A DNA stretch of 64,000 nucleotides from Ceratotherium simum simum (lineage: Eukaryota; Chordata; Mammalia; Perissodactyla; Rhinocerotidae). The notes beneath the pieces were generated by a model. It saw nothing but the letters and a program-made list of their open reading frames with translations, was not told where the DNA came from and ran no database searches. The first letter of the stretch is position 1. Every line of letters starts with the position of its first letter. The stretch is from positions 3,890,974-3,954,973 of the forward strand of contig NW_004454166.1 in NCBI RefSeq assembly GCF_000283155.1. Direction: 5' to 3'. Shown here one piece after another: positions 35,625-48,537 of this stretch. The position numbers were made by a program, and so were the translations under genes.

Positions 35625-37679
35625 TTGATCTTAACACAGCTGGTTATATTCTCAGGGGGAAAAAGGAAAAGGAGGTCGAGGTTAGACAATGTCTTTCAAA
35701 AGGCTGCTCTTCTGCTTCCCCTCTCCTCCTCAGCCTTCAGTGCAGAACTTGCTGGTGCACGGCTCCTAAAGCTCTCGTTCACATCCTCTGCAAAAGCGGC
35801 TCTCTCTGTAAATCGTACAGGAAGCATAAGAAATCGAAACCTAGTTTCATGTTTCTGCATGTATAAGAAATATTATATTAAGAGTCATTGGAGTCAATGC
35901 TTGCAGTCTGAGACTTTTTTTTAAAGGGTTCAGTGAATTATTCAAGTTTAAAAAAATAATGATTCTGACCTTGGCCTGTCTGGAGCAGATGGACCACGTC
36001 ACCCACCCCCACCCCCGCCCTTTTTTAAGAAGCTCGTTAATTCTGTGATATGGCCAGTGTCTGCTGGGGGGTGGTTTACAAGCACATTCTCACGTGCTGA
36101 ATAATTAGAACCTAATCACCACCCAGTGAAGTAGAAGAATAATTTTTTTTTTTTTTGCTGAGGAAAATTTGCCCTGAGCTAACATCTGTGCCAATCTTCC
36201 TCTGTTTTGTGTCTGGGTCGCCATCACAGCATGGCCGCTGCCAAGTGGTGTGGGTCTGTGCCCAGGAACAGAACCTAGGCCGCTGAAGTGGAGAATGCTG
36301 AACTTAACCACTAGGCCACAGGGCCAGCCCAGTAGAGGAATAATTTTAATCCCTATTGTACACATGAGATAGAGCATAAAGAATGTGGGGTTTTCAAGGT
36401 CACATAGCAAGAAAGTCACAAAGCCAGTTTCCATTTCTCAGTCTAGGTAAATATGAATCCCACAATTCCGTGTTGCCTTCTCTCCCCAAAGCGGAGGTTC
36501 ATCCATCAATTTTTTGTTTAAATTGGGGTGCAGTGGTGCTTGTCATTGGGTAGGTGGGAGCAAGTGAAAACAGCATGATGACACAGAGCAGTCAATAAGA
36601 AAATGGCCTTTTCAGGAGGTGGGAAGATAGGCAGAGCAGGGGAAGTACTATCTTCTGGGAGCAGGGGTGCATTTTGTTTTTCAGTCAGCGTGCACACTGG
36701 GTCCCACTCTTTCTTTGTGTTCTGTGCTTTCAAGGCTTTCTTTTTCCTTCATATTCCACACTCATGGAATTTGTTTTTACATTCTTTGTACATTTAGTAG
36801 TTGTCATTCTACTACAAAGAAGGACTTTCCTCTCTCCTCCATTTATTTGTATATTTGTTTATTATTTTATATCACTGTTGTCTCATGGATTCTTATTTTA
36901 TTCCATGGGTTTTAAAGGTCAGACTATATTAGATTCGGTCAGTGGGAACCCCTTCATTCTGGCTCCTGTGTCGTTTTGGCATGCTCCCATAATTCTTTGA
37001 GCATATCCTTACTTTTGGTACAAAAAGGTGTTCCATGCTCATCTTGTATTTTCACTGCCCCAGCCTTAAACTCACCACATTTTGAGAATTGAGGGATACC
37101 ATCCAGTGTTAAAGTTGAAATCTTGAGGCATTGTAGGAGCCAGAGAACATGATTTTCCTCAAAGGTTATGACTCTTCTTGGCCTTCAAGTGAAGGGATTA
37201 AGAGGACAATTGTCCCCATGATGGCATCTGCTTGGAATTCATCCCAAGAATACACAAATCTGTTCATCTCAAGTTTCTTATGACATCAGTTTCATGGAAG
37301 AGAATTTCAAAATGAGCTTCAGATGACGCTAGATGCGACATGGGAGACTAAATTTGTGGGGTGGGGTAAGAGGAGAGCAGTATGGAGTGGACTGCCGCAG
37401 TTTCTAACAGTGACCCTTGCCCATCGGATGCCTGTGTTCCCAAGGAACCCACAGAGCAGGGTAGTCTGAGTAGGGCAGCAGCGCTGGAAGCCATGGTGAC
37501 CTCAAGAATTCAGGGTACAGAGGACTGTGTCACTCCTAATTCCCAGATGATGAAAGATGAGCCTCTGTCCTGGGAACACCAGGGTGGGCGGTGTCCTTAC
37601 CTCCTTATGCCTCCCTGCTCTTAGAGGTGCACCAGAAGCTACTCAAAGATAGGAGAGTTTTGATCATGGCTCCTTTTCT
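35625..37679. other. Intergenic, one ERE SINE, no gene recognised
   Basis: Apart from the SINE at 36.14-36.33 kb and a C/A-rich patch near 36.0 kb the sequence is unremarkable. An octamer CCACGTCA sits at 35994-36001. Confidence 0.55.
36139..36330 (-). mobile_element. ERE SINE, minus strand, older and diverged
   Basis: T-run from about 36143, 'gctgaggaaaatttgccc', and head end 'cacagggccagccc' at 36330. Flanks AGTAGAAGAATAATTTT (about 36130) and AGTAGAGGAATAATTTT (36331-36347) are a target duplication with one mismatch. CpGs are mostly lost. Confidence 0.88.
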
Positions 37680-39000
37680 TTTCTATTAAAAATGATTTTA
37701 ATTAGGAAAGATTTCAAGCTTTCAGAAAATTGCAGAGAATAATGTCATAAACACAAATGTCCCCAGCACTAGATGGAAGAAATGGTAACCTTTGCCTTAG
37801 ATCCTTTTGGAAAGAAAGTAAAACTACGGCTGAAGGTGAAACCCAATTGCCCTCCCAGTCCTCTCCCTCTCTCTCCAGGGTAAGTCTTGAGTTAGTAAGC
37901 AACTTTTCAGTCTTCGATATTACTTTGCTTTTATATGAGTAAACATCAATACACAGTATTGTCTTGTGTATTTAAAACACTTCATAAGCAGTACCATCTA
38001 GCTTGTATCCTTTTCCAATTTGCTTTTGTTTTTCACTCAACAATGAGATTTATCCATATTAATAATGTAGGTTTCATTCATTCATTTTATCTGCTAGTGT
38101 TTTATTGTATGACATTTCTACAATGATGTGGTATTACTCTTGTTACTTCTAATGCTTTGTACATTCTCTTGGATTTTCTTTGAAGATAATAAAATCACTT
38201 GGATTTTGACAGTTTTGTTTCTTATTTTCTTTCCCTACACCTCTTATTTCTATTTTTAGTATAATGTTGAATAGGAGTTCAAGTGGGGATTATTTGCTTG
38301 TTCTTTTTCTGGTTTAAAAGAGATTATATGGTTTGCATTTTTAGGTATGATGCTCATGGTAGGCTTTTGGTAGTTACCTTTCTATCAGGTAAGGGAACTT
38401 ACCTCCTACTACTAGTTTGCCAAAAGTTGTTTTTCCCAATACCCATTCATGACTGACTTCATTAAGTTTCTTTTTCTGCATCTATTGATATGATTAGGTA
38501 ATTTTCTCCCTTTAATTTCCCAATTTAGTTAATTACATCAATAGATTTCCTAATGCTGAAGAATTCTATTTTTTTCAGGAAAAGATAAGATGGAGGACCA
38601 TCCTCTGTTCGGTCATGATGTATTTCTTTTTATACATTGCTCAGTTAAGTTTGCTATGTAGCTGTCTGTCTGCTATCTGTCTATGTATGTATTTTTAAAA
38701 TTCTTGTACTTGTGTACATGTTTGAGGTGGGGGGAGCCTGTACATCTTTCCCTCATAATATCCGTGCCCGGTTTTATTATCTAGACTATATTAGCTTCAT
38801 AAAATAAGTTGAGGCGTTTCATCTTTATTTACTGTCTGAAAGAATTTATATATAGTTGGAATTATCTGTTCTATGAAAGTTTAGAGAATCCACCTGGAAA
38901 ACCATCTGGAACCCATAATTTCTTTGTGAGAAAATTTAAGAACTATTAATTCAAGTTCTTATTTGTCATAAAACTAATTACATTTCCCATTTTTCTCAAG
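37680..39000 (-). mobile_element. Old LINE fragments, reverse
   Basis: The A/T-rich block starts with 'ttaattaggaaagatttcaag' followed by 'ccattgtatgac'-like motifs, then reversed ORF2-like text ('tttagtataatgttgaatag', 'ggtaggcttttggtagtta', 'tttaatttcccaatttag'). Reading frames are destroyed. Boundaries are approximate and more than one insertion may be present. Confidence 0.6.
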
Positions 39001-39034
39001 TTAATAACGGCAAATGTGGTGGTTTATACTGGGG

Positions 39035-39250
39035 GTAGACAAACTATGGCCTGTGAGACAAGTGCAACCACTGCCTAGTTTTGTAAATAAAGTTTTATTG
39101 AAACACAGCCATGTACATTTATTTACATGTCTATGGCTGCTTTCCTGCTACAAAAGTAAAGTCGAGTGCTTGTGACAGAGACTGTATGGTCTGCAAAGCT
39201 TAAAATAGTTAATTATCTGACCCTTTATAGAAAAAGTTTGTCAATTACTA
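39035..39250 (+). mobile_element. hAT-type DNA transposon relic, copy A
   Basis: 'gacaaactatggcctgtgag', 'taaataaagttttattgaaa', 'cagagactgtatggtctgc' and 'agaaaaagtttgtcaatt'. The same element occurs reversed at 51889-52107, which supports the call from within the window. Confidence 0.8.
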
Positions 39251-39309
39251 AGCTGGATTATTATTGTTCCCAAATATTAGCTGCCCCTCTCTGGGGGAAG
39301 GTTATACTT

Positions 39310-39640
39310 CCCCACACCACTGACTTTAGGGTTGGCCATGTGACTTGCTTTAGCTAATTACTAAAAGTGACATATGTCACCTCCAGGCAGAATCTTTAAG
39401 AGCAGGCGTGTGATTTGCCATAATCTTTCTCTTTCTCTCTTCCATAAGACTGACAACGTTCCAGATACAGGCTGTTCCATTAGCTTAGGTTTGAGTGAAG
39501 ATAAATTTGCAGCTGATCTTTGATGGACTTGTAATGTGAGTGAGAAAGATGTCTTTGTTATTGGAAGCTGCAGAGATTTTGCAGTTTTTTTGTTCTACCA
39601 GCATAACCTAGACTATCCTAACCAATACAGTAGACTATAT
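39310..39640 (+). mobile_element. Probable MaLR-type LTR relic
   Basis: 'ggttggccatgtgacttgct' through 'agcataacctagactatcc' has the layout of an old MaLR LTR. Strongly diverged; it abuts the hAT copy at 39.0-39.25 kb. Confidence 0.4.
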
Positions 39641-40899
39641 GTAACTTACGTTGAGCAGGCAAGACTCAAAAGGTATAATCAGAAAGACTTTATTTGTCTT
39701 CCATTGTCCTTTTCAATCCACTCTATGGGGGTAGTTCATCTTTTGTCTTTGGATGAAAATTAAACAGGCCCCACCATTGTCCTGATCACCCCTGGGTAAT
39801 ATAAGCAGATTTCTGGTGACTGTAAGTGATACAACATCTGAAACACTCTGTTTAATAGTTACAATATCCTACCCTACACAGTGCTCAGAACTTCAATCCT
39901 GATTTAAAGTTAAAACTTCTTTCCCTCCAACAGATTGGAAATCTGCAGTTGGGGAGGGCAAGTGATAGATCTTTCTCTCTTTTCCTTCCTGGCTTATTTA
40001 CTCCTTCTCCTCTGTCTTGCTTACTTCAGTTTCTGAATCCTCTAGTGTTGATATTTATGTAGGAAGGAAGAGGTAAGGGGAGCAGGAAAGATTTTATTTG
40101 ACTGGTAGTGCTGTGGCAATCTAGTGTTTGTGTCTGCATTTGGTAGATGTGTTGACTCTGTCTCTCGGCACACTTGTGGTTCTTTAAGACCTCCAAATGG
40201 CTGAGAATTTTTCATTTGTTTTTCTTTTGAAATAGGCAAGTCTCTGTCTTCCAATTGGTTACATTAACTCCTTCTTCAGCCCCTAGATATCCAAAGGTAT
40301 TTAAAGATTTTTTATTTTTTTTTCTTTCTTTTTTTTCCTGAGGTCCCTTCACACCTCTAGGTGACCCTCTTGGACATGATATAATAAGCCTATGTAGACT
40401 CCTATGTCATGCATGGTTCATGTCTGTTCTCAGATAAACAATCTCATATCCTTCCCCCAACAAACTGGGAGTGTGGGTTAATACCGACCTTTCAGAATCC
40501 TTTCCTTTGCTCTCCCATCAGAACCAGTAGTTGACCAGTTATTTACTCTTTAGATTTCCTAGGTGTGAATCAGATACCGGTCTACTGTGTCCCTCTAATC
40601 AATCCCCACCACCTATTCCCTATCTCCTTCAATCTCAGCTCTTTTCTACGCTTAGTGTAGATGAGGAGTTTGAGTCAAGTTTTCAACTCACTCCATCCAT
40701 CCTTCCATCAATGAACGTTTATTGAGTGTCTACATTCTCAACACTGTTCTAGGCACTGGGGAGATAACAGTGATCAAACAAGTCCATGCCTTCATGAAGC
40801 TGATATTCAAGGGTGGAGACTCAGACAATAGACAAATAAGATACTAAATATACAACAAGCCTGGTTTATTTGGGAGAAGGGTAGGGAGGAAGTCTTTGG

Positions 40900-42550
40900 C
40901 TACCATATCCATTTCTGTAATACTCTTTGGTCTATGTAAGTTCTCTATTTCTTTTTGTATCAATATTGTCATTTTATATATTTTAGAATTTATCAATTTC
41001 ATATAGGTTTACAAATTTATTAGTGTAGAGGGTTTTATTTTCAACTTTTTAATCTTACTGTTTAAATTTTCTCTTGTAGATAACATATTGTTGGACCTTT
41101 TTTAAAAAGCCCAATCTGACAATTTCTGTCTTCTAATTGGAGCATTTAGCCCATTTATACTTATTTTATATTTGGACTTGGTTGGCCATCTTATTTCCTA
41201 TTTTCCATTTATATACCTTCTTTTTTTCCTTTATTCTTGCTTTCCATTGGATATATTGAATTTTCATCTGCTAGTTTAAAAGTTATACTCTAATTTTGTA
41301 CATCTGATAATTGCTTTAAACTTAGGACTAATGTTTTTATTTTCTCCTATTAATGTATTAAACTTATCAGTATTTATCTTTCTCCTAAAAATATAAGTAC
41401 TCTGTCTGCTTCCATGTCCTTCACTCTCTATCCTCTGTCCTTACGCCATCATTATGTGAAAATACTTTCTATTTTCTTTTTTTCAATCACTCTAGATTTT
41501 TTTTGTTACCTTCCTGAATTTATCCCTCTTAGGGTTTGAGTACTTTCTCCAAAATTATTTTCAATGTGTCTTTGCGTGGTAACTCTTTCGATACCTTGTA
41601 CACTTGAGAATATTTTTATTATCCCTCATATTTTAGTGCCAATTTCTGGATATAAAATTCTAACTTCCCAATTATTTTCTTTCGATTATTTTAAAAGATT
41701 ACTCTTTTGTCTCTTCGTCTCCAACACTTCTTTTGAGAAGACTAGTATCAATCTTTGTGGGTGGTCTACTCTTTCTCTGGGTGGGTGTTCTCTACTCTCT
41801 GAAGTCTTCTAGAATTTTACCTTTGTCTTTGGGACAATTAAAAAAATATCACTATAATATACCTAGGTGTGGGTTTTATTCTCTGTCTACTTTCAATGGG
41901 AGATCTTTCATCTTTCTCTAATTCTAGAAAATTAATGTCCATTTATTTGTTCAAGTATTTTCTCCTTTCTATTTCTGTTTTACCCCCTCTTGTTAGAACT
42001 CCTAGTATTTGGATGTTGGAACTTCTACTTCTAATCTCTCTATTTCTTAGATTTTCTTTTTTCTTTTTTTAAATTTTCCTGCTGCCATCTGGGAGAATTC
42101 CTCAACCTGATCTTTCAGTTCACTAATATATTTTTCAGCTGAATCAGTCCTACCATTTATCTGAGCTAATGTGAATATTTCCACTTGGTTTTTAAAAATA
42201 ATTTGTTGTCCATGTCCGATAAGGCAAATATTTGTTATATTTATTTTAAATTCTTGATCTGTTCTTCTGCTTCATACGGTATATAGTGTTCAGCTTACTG
42301 TTTTTGTTGTTGTATTTTTTTTTGGTAGTCTTACTTTTCAGATGTCTAGTTTTTTTTTCCAGTGAGCACATGCTCCTCTGGTAATGTACTCTAGGGGGTT
42401 TCCAACAGAGAGCTCTAGTCTGTGTCTGTCCTGGTGAGTACAGACTGTGGGTAGTGGGTGGTGGCACCACAGGACCGCAATTGATCTCTCCTGATCGCTG
42501 ACTCCCCATAAGGCAACTCCTTGGTTCAGGTTTTCAACTTTAAACCTTTA
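40900..42550 (-). mobile_element. Old LINE fragment, reverse, left half
   Basis: Reversed LINE-like text such as 'cacttgagaatatttttattatc', 'ctgctgccatctgggaga' and 'gatctttcagttcactaat' runs through here. Similar reversed text resumes at 43.27 kb, suggesting one LINE interrupted by later insertions. A/T content is high and no ORF survives. Confidence 0.6.
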
Positions 42551-42554
42551 AGGA

Positions 42555-42810
42555 CTAGATCCAATGTGGTATCCTGCATAAGATCCTGGAACAGAATAAG
42601 GACATTAATAGAAAAAACTGGTAAAATATGAATAAAGTTGGTAGTTTTGTTAATAGTAACATACCAAGGTTAATTTTGACAAATGTGCTGCAGTTACACA
42701 AGATGTTAACATGAAGGGAGACTGGGTGAAGAGTACACGAGAAACCTCTGTACTAACTCTGCCACTTTTCTGCAGATCTCACATTACTCTAAAATAAAAA
42801 ATTTTTGTAA
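42555..42810 (+). mobile_element. L1 3' end, plus strand
   Basis: 'gatgttaacatgaagggaga', 'ctgggtgaagagtacacgag', 'ctctgtactaactctgcc' and 'ctaaaataaaaaattt' are the terminal 3' UTR of a mammalian L1. It points opposite to the LINE sequence on both sides. Confidence 0.75.
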
Positions 42811-43087
42811 ATACTTTTGAAAATAAGTGAGCTGTATAGTCATGATGTGCGTACTTACCTATAGGTATATTTCACTTAAATAAAATATTTTTAAAAATGT
42901 AAAACACACACATATCCTACAAGCCCTTTAAGTATGAGCACCCCTGGAAGGACAAAGAGCCCTTAGTTGTAATCATCCAGGCTTTGTGGGTCTGAAGGGG
43001 GAGGGTGGAAGACTGAATGCTCAAGGGAAGCTGGTCCATCTCCACTTGAAGTAGTCCCACAGTTCATGGATGCTCTTTTTATTTTTT

Positions 43088-43269
43088 ATTATTTTTTTTG
43101 CTGAGGAAGATCGTCCCTGAGCTAACATCTGTGCCAATCTTCCTCTATTTTATGTGGGACGTTACCACGGTATGGCTGATGAGTGGTGTAGGTCCACGCC
43201 CAGGAACCAAACCTGGGCTGCTGAAGCAGAGTATGCTGAACTTAACCACCAGGCTATGGCGTGGGCTCC
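43088..43269 (-). mobile_element. ERE SINE, minus strand, diverged
   Basis: T-rich start, 'gctgaggaagatcgtccc', 'atgtgggacgttaccac' and a degenerate head ending 'aggctatggcgtgggc'. It lies within a LINE-rich block. Confidence 0.87.
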
Positions 43270-44395
43270 CTTCTTATTTTCATAAGTTATTTTTTATTTG
43301 TGTGTTTAATTTTGCAGAGATTCTATTGCTATGCCTTCAAGTTCACTAATCTTTTTTTCTGCACTGTCTAATCTCGCATTAATCCAACCAGTGTATTTTT
43401 CATCTCAGACATTGTAGTTTTCATCTCTAGAAGTCCGATTTGGGTCTTTTGTGTATTCTCTATGTCTACTTAATTGTTTGAACATTGTGAGTACAGTTAT
43501 GATAACTGTTTAAGGTCCTTCTCTGCTGATTCTAACATCTGTGTTAGTTCTGTGTTGGTTTTGAATGCTTGGCCTCATTATGGGTCACGTTTTCCTGATT
43601 TTTTGCATGCCTGCTAAGTTTGATTGGATATCAGACGTGAATTTTACCTTATTGGTGTTGGATGTTTTGTATCATAAATATTGAGTTTTGTTCTGGGACG
43701 CAGTTAAGTACTTGGAAATAGTGTGATTCCTTCAGATCTCACTTTTATGATTTGCTAGGCAGGTTGAGAGCAGTGCAGTTTAGGGCTAGTTATTCCTCAC
43801 TACTGAGGCAAGACCTTCCTGCGTGCTTGACTCCATGCCCTGTGAATTAGGAGTTTTTCCAGTCTGACGGGTGGCTGTGGGTGCTGGTCCCAGCCCTGTG
43901 TGAGCACTAAGCCCTGTTCCCTCTAATCCTTTCGGGTGGTTCTTTTCTCCACCTGAGGATGTGTTGTTGATGGATGCATGGAGGGTCCTCTGCAGATTCT
44001 GTGGTCCTCTCTCTGTCCAGAGCTCTCCTCTCTGGTGCTCTGTAATATGAACTCTGGCTGCTTTGGTTCCTCTGGACTCTCAGCTCCTCTCCTCAGCTCA
44101 GGGAGTCTGCCAGGTTCTGCCTCCGTTCCCCTCATGTGACACAGCTGGGAATTCTTGGGAGCAGTGAGCTGGGGCAGCCACAGGGCTCACCTCATTTGCT
44201 TCTGGTCTCTCAAGCATGGTTGTCCTCTGCTGTGTGACTGCCAGTGTCTTGAAAACCACTGTTTTATGTATTTTCTGTTTCTTTGTTTCTTTTTCTTCTT
44301 TCTTTCTTTTTTTTTGGTGTTTCGGGCAGGAGGGTCATTCAGTCCCTGTTCCTCCATCTTGGCTAGAAGCAGAAGTCTCCAGAAGTTCTTTTTTT
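43270..44395 (-). mobile_element. Old LINE fragment, reverse, right half
   Basis: Reversed LINE-like phrases ('gcattaatccaaccagtgta', 'gtctcatctctagaagtccg'-type text, 'ctccatcttggctagaagc' near 44.36 kb). Likely continuous with 40.9-42.55 kb before insertion of the L1 tip and the ERE SINE. Confidence 0.55.
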
Positions 44396-46549
44396 ATTTC
44401 CTCTATTTAAATGAGATGTGCTTTCTTGGTCTGTTTAGGGAGGTTTCTGTGGTGAGGGCAAAGAGGGGCCAGGACAGCTTTCTCAGGTTCAAAGTGCAAG
44501 GGCTCCCCCTTCTGTTGTTACCACGAAGAACTCACAATGGGGCCTCTCTGGGTAGCCACTTCGTCTCTCAGAGCCAAGCTTTCTGCCTCCAGTCTGTGTT
44601 TCCTGGAGCTCCACAGGCTTTCTCTTCCAAGACGGACGGGATACAAGTCTTTAAAAATAGAGAAAACAGTAGACTGTGTTCAAGGGGAAGCCCATTTGTG
44701 AAATGGCAGGGCCGAGGGAGATGCCCGGGCAGATGCAGGGGCGAGGTGGAGGCAGAGGCTGAGGCCAGGCAGATGAAGATGCCAAAGCTGGGCCCGAACA
44801 CAAGGCTGCGTGAGAGCCATGTTTAGGGCAAAGTCCGCTCATTTACATGTTCTTGTTGGGGGCAGGGACAGAGACAGAATGTAAGTCTGACAAAACAGAG
44901 GAGACAGCCATGTATTAGAAAAGGCCCACACGTGTCTATGTAGGATGTTGAGCATTTGAGAAGAGCTTGGTGTCTGAAACACATCCGTGGCAGAGATGGC
45001 TGGCTGCCCACTGAAGATAAGTGCTTCCCTTTGCAGGGCTCCCAGAGCTGTCACTGCGGGGAGGCTGCCTGCTCAGGGGCTACATTTCCAGTCCCCTTTG
45101 TAGGCAGACATGCGACTTAGAGCCAGGCCATGGAGTATGAGTCGTGGTGATGTCACCTCCCTCACAGGCCAAGACCCCCCAGGGCAATCCTTGAAGTCAG
45201 TTGGTGACAATGGCAGAGCCTGTGTTATCTTGGGCCTAGCCCACCTAACAAGGCCGTGACCACATTTGCTCTCATGGTGGTGAAACTACAACATTGTGTT
45301 AAGAACATTCTCAGTAATGCAGTGAATTGATCATTTGACAAATTGACTTTTGACTATCCGGGTTTTCAGCAAATTCTTCCTTGAAGATATATATATTTTT
45401 CATTTGGCTTGCTTCCTTTGGAAAGACCAAATGGTGCTTTGAGGAGAATAATACCCAGGTTTTAGCTAAGAGAGAGCCAATTTTACGTATGGATTTATTT
45501 CGTAGATTTTGTGGCAGGTGGGGAAGGACTTGTCTTCATTCTTCTCCTTCCATCCATAGGATGCTGAGCCCCCTACAAAGCTCCCCCTACTCTTAAGAGG
45601 AAGAAACCAAGGGAACTAGAGAGAGGGAGAGAGAACAGCGACCACAGAGGAGACGCTCCTTAGGTTGACAAAGCTAGACTAAGCATAGACCAGAAAGACT
45701 CAAACAGAAAAGCAGAGCACATTTCACCCCATCCTCTGGACCAGGTGTGCATGCATACTGCATTGTGTCATTACTAAAACATGTCTAGTAAACTCCTGCC
45801 CTTCTTAATGTTAGGGGCATAACAAGGGAGTTATAGGTCTAACTCCTTCATTTCAGAGGTGGGCTGAAACTGAGACCGTAGAGAGGCAGGAGGCTGCCCC
45901 AGGTCACCATTTACAAGTTGCAGAGTTGGGATTTCTCACATTTACTTGATTCAAAGACTTCACAGAGGCCCCCTCCCACTCCTCACGCCATTTGCACATT
46001 TGAGCATCCGAACCTGCCCCCCTGTGAGTTGGTGGAAACCACAGAGTGGGCCTGCAGGGGGACAAGGCCCCCCATCATGGCTGGGGCGTCACCTAGACTG
46101 CACGGAGCAGGGAGAGGGACTCCGCGGAGGGGAGCTTCTTGCTCGGGGCCCCCCACCAACGCGTCTGCTCTTTCCTGGGTTCATTTTGAGGGGAATCCCT
46201 CTGCCGTCTGCTGATGGCCCCATGAGGCAAGTAACTTGAGTCACTCTCACCACAGCCCTGGGACGGTGACCACAGAGGGTGACCACAGGGCTGGGGAGCT
46301 GGGCTGTCTGGAAAGCAGTTTCCCTTTTAATGTCTGTCTGGAGCTGTGTTGCTCTTGACACATCTCCCAGGCCCCATCTGCCCTCTCCAGGCCCCTCCCA
46401 GTTAGATTGTTCTGAACTACGTGACTTCCCTTGTCTTTCCCTAGAGCCGCAGAGTGGCATGCAAACCCCTAGCAGGGCATTCGGGGGCTTCTCCAGCCCA
46501 TTGTGGGCACCCTCGCCTCTGGACGTTTTACACGGCAGGGACTGACGCC
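44396..46549. other. Intergenic, no gene recognised
   Basis: GC content is higher than to the left. A 223-residue open frame entering from 44155 crosses LINE text and is not a gene. Partial reversed MIR text lies near 45.85 kb. Confidence 0.55.
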
Positions 46550-47475
46550 TTTGCTGTTTCCAGAGAACACCAGTTGCTTTCCTACCTCTGTGCTTTTGTG
46601 CAAGCTGCTTCTCCTGTCTAGACTTTTCTCCCCCAGCTAGACTGCTTGGAACATTCCCTCCTCATTCTTTTCTTTTTTTAAAATTATTTATTTTTAAAAA
46701 TTGTGGTAAAATATACATAACGTAAACTTTAACATTTGAACCATTTTCTAGTGTCCAGTTCAGTGGCAATAAGGACATTCACATGGCTGTGCAACCATCA
46801 CCACTGTCTATCTTCAGAATTCTTCATCTTGCAAAGCTGAAACTCTGTGCCCCTTAAACACTAACTCCGCATTGCCCTTCCCTCCAGCCCCTGTAACCAC
46901 CGTTCTACTTTCTGTCTCTACGAACTTGAGTACTCCATGTACCTCATGGGGATGGAACGTCCCGTGTGCCCTTGAGAAGAATGTATATCTGTTGTTGGGA
47001 AGTGTTCTGTGTTGTCTGTTAGATCTAGCTGGTTTATTCTGCTGTTTGAGCCCTCTAGGTCCTTACTTATCTTCTGTCTGGTTGTTCTATAAACTACTGA
47101 GAGTGAGGTATTGAGGTTTCCAACTATTATTGTAGAATTGTCTATTTCTCTCTCCAATCCTGTCGATTTTTGCTTCATATATTTTGGTGGTCTGTCATTG
47201 AGTGCGTAAATGCTCCTCCCCATTCCTAAAGACTCTGCTCAGATGCCACCTCCGCTGGCGCCCTGCCTCCCCAGCCCAGGCAGAGTTCCTGTCCTCTGTG
47301 CTTCCCCTGTAACTCATGTATGCCTCTGTGGACCACGTTCTGCCTTAGTGAGTCATCTACATGCCTGTCTTCCCAGTTAGTTTGTCTTGGAGGACACAGA
47401 ATTTTGTCTTATTTATGATTACTTCTCCAGAATCTAGCACCATAGATGCCCAGTGAATGTTTGTTGAATGGATAT
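46550..47475 (+). mobile_element. L2 fragment split by L1
   Basis: Left part 46550-46668 ('ctgtgcttttgtgcaagctg'), right part 47217-47475 ('gactctgctcagatgccacc', 'gcccagtgaatgtttgttga'). The two halves join into one L2 3' end when the reversed L1 at 46669-47216 is removed. Confidence 0.7.
46669..47216 (-). mobile_element. L1 fragments, reverse, inserted into an L2
   Basis: 46.67-46.95 kb is a reversed L1 3' UTR ('gtggtaaaatatacataac', 'caaccatcaccactgtcta'). 46.97-47.21 kb is reversed ORF2 ('gagaagaatgtatatctg', 'tattgaggtttccaactatt', 'tattttggtggtctgtcat'). The jump between the two parts implies an internal deletion. L2 sequence lies on both sides. Confidence 0.8.
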
Positions 47476-47589
47476 TTGTTACTGAATGCAATTGTGTCAC
47501 CCATGTGCTTCCTGGGATAAAAATAATTATAGTCAGACATTCTCAACACATCAGTGCTTTTTGTATAAGTAACCTATAGCCTCCAAGGG

Positions 47590-47790
47590 GCTTGCTCTTC
47601 TCTCTCCTCTGATCCTTACCATGACTCTACGAGGGAGGTAGGGCAGGGATTTACAGCTCCATTTTACAGGTCAGAAAACTGAGACTCAGAGACTCAGGCT
47701 GAGTGTCTTGCTAGAGGTCAAGAGGGTAAGAGGCAGGGCTGGGACCTGAACCCCGGTTGGTCTGGCTCCTGACCGGGGCTCCTTTCTCGG
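47590..47790 (-). repeat. MIR SINE, reverse
   Basis: 'ctccattttacaggtcagaa', 'aactgagactcagagactca' and 'gggctgggacctgaaccccg' are the reversed MIR. Confidence 0.75.
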
Positions 47791-48513
47791 TGCCCACTGC
47801 CCTGGTAGGCTCTGCTCTTTGTAGCTGCCCTGGCTGGGGTCACAGCCTCCGTGTGTTTGTGAGGCTGGGACTGGCCCATGTGGGAGCCGAGCCTCTTTTT
47901 TTTTGGGGAATTTCGAGTCTGCCTTTGGATGTGTGACAAGGAGTTCTGAGGGAGTCTATGAGATGCTCCTCACGAGATCCATTTTAGAGATGATGGATAC
48001 TCAGTACCTTGCTCACTGTGGCACAGGGAGACCTGGGGCTCCAATCTGGGCTTCCCCAACCCCAAGTACAAGGTGCATCCCATTTGATCTGAAGTACCCT
48101 GGACCATCTTGGGATTGTCAAGGAGCTTTTCTTATTTTGAACTAAAATCTGCCCCTTGTGACCACCCTCCCACTCTGTCCCCTGGAGCCCTGCAGAGTGT
48201 ATCTGCACTCTCTGCTCCTGACACCCTTCCAGGGATGTGGTGACACTGACCTGGTTCCCCTGAGTTTCTTCTTCTTCAGGCTGAATGGCTCCAGGCCTTC
48301 AAGCTCCTCGAGTGCCCTTCCAGGGACCTGAAGTCCAGCCCTCCCTCTCTGGGTCGCCTCCTCCAGACGGGCTCCTGTTCATCCATGGCTGAGTCTGAAT
48401 GACAGGGAGGGAACCCCGGAGCAGGGCGTCACCGGGCTGGCAGGGAGAGAGACTGCAGAGGGCTCGAATTACAGCTTCTTCAGATGGATGGGCAGTTGGC
48501 TGCTGGGCAGAGG

Positions 48514-48537
48514 GCAGGAGGAGGAGGAGGAGGAGGG
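48514..48537. repeat. (AGG)n microsatellite
   Basis: About seven AGG repeats on the plus strand, preceding 'gaacagagccctgg'. Confidence 0.8.

Noticed and set aside
35994..36001. Second UPRE-type octamer (CCACGTCA)
   Set aside because: Isolated in intergenic DNA with no nearby promoter. Kept as a reminder that one such match may be chance.
44155..44826. 223-residue plus-strand open frame
   Set aside because: Its first half reads through LINE-derived, T-rich sequence (Phe runs) and the second half has no recognisable domain; codon use looks random.
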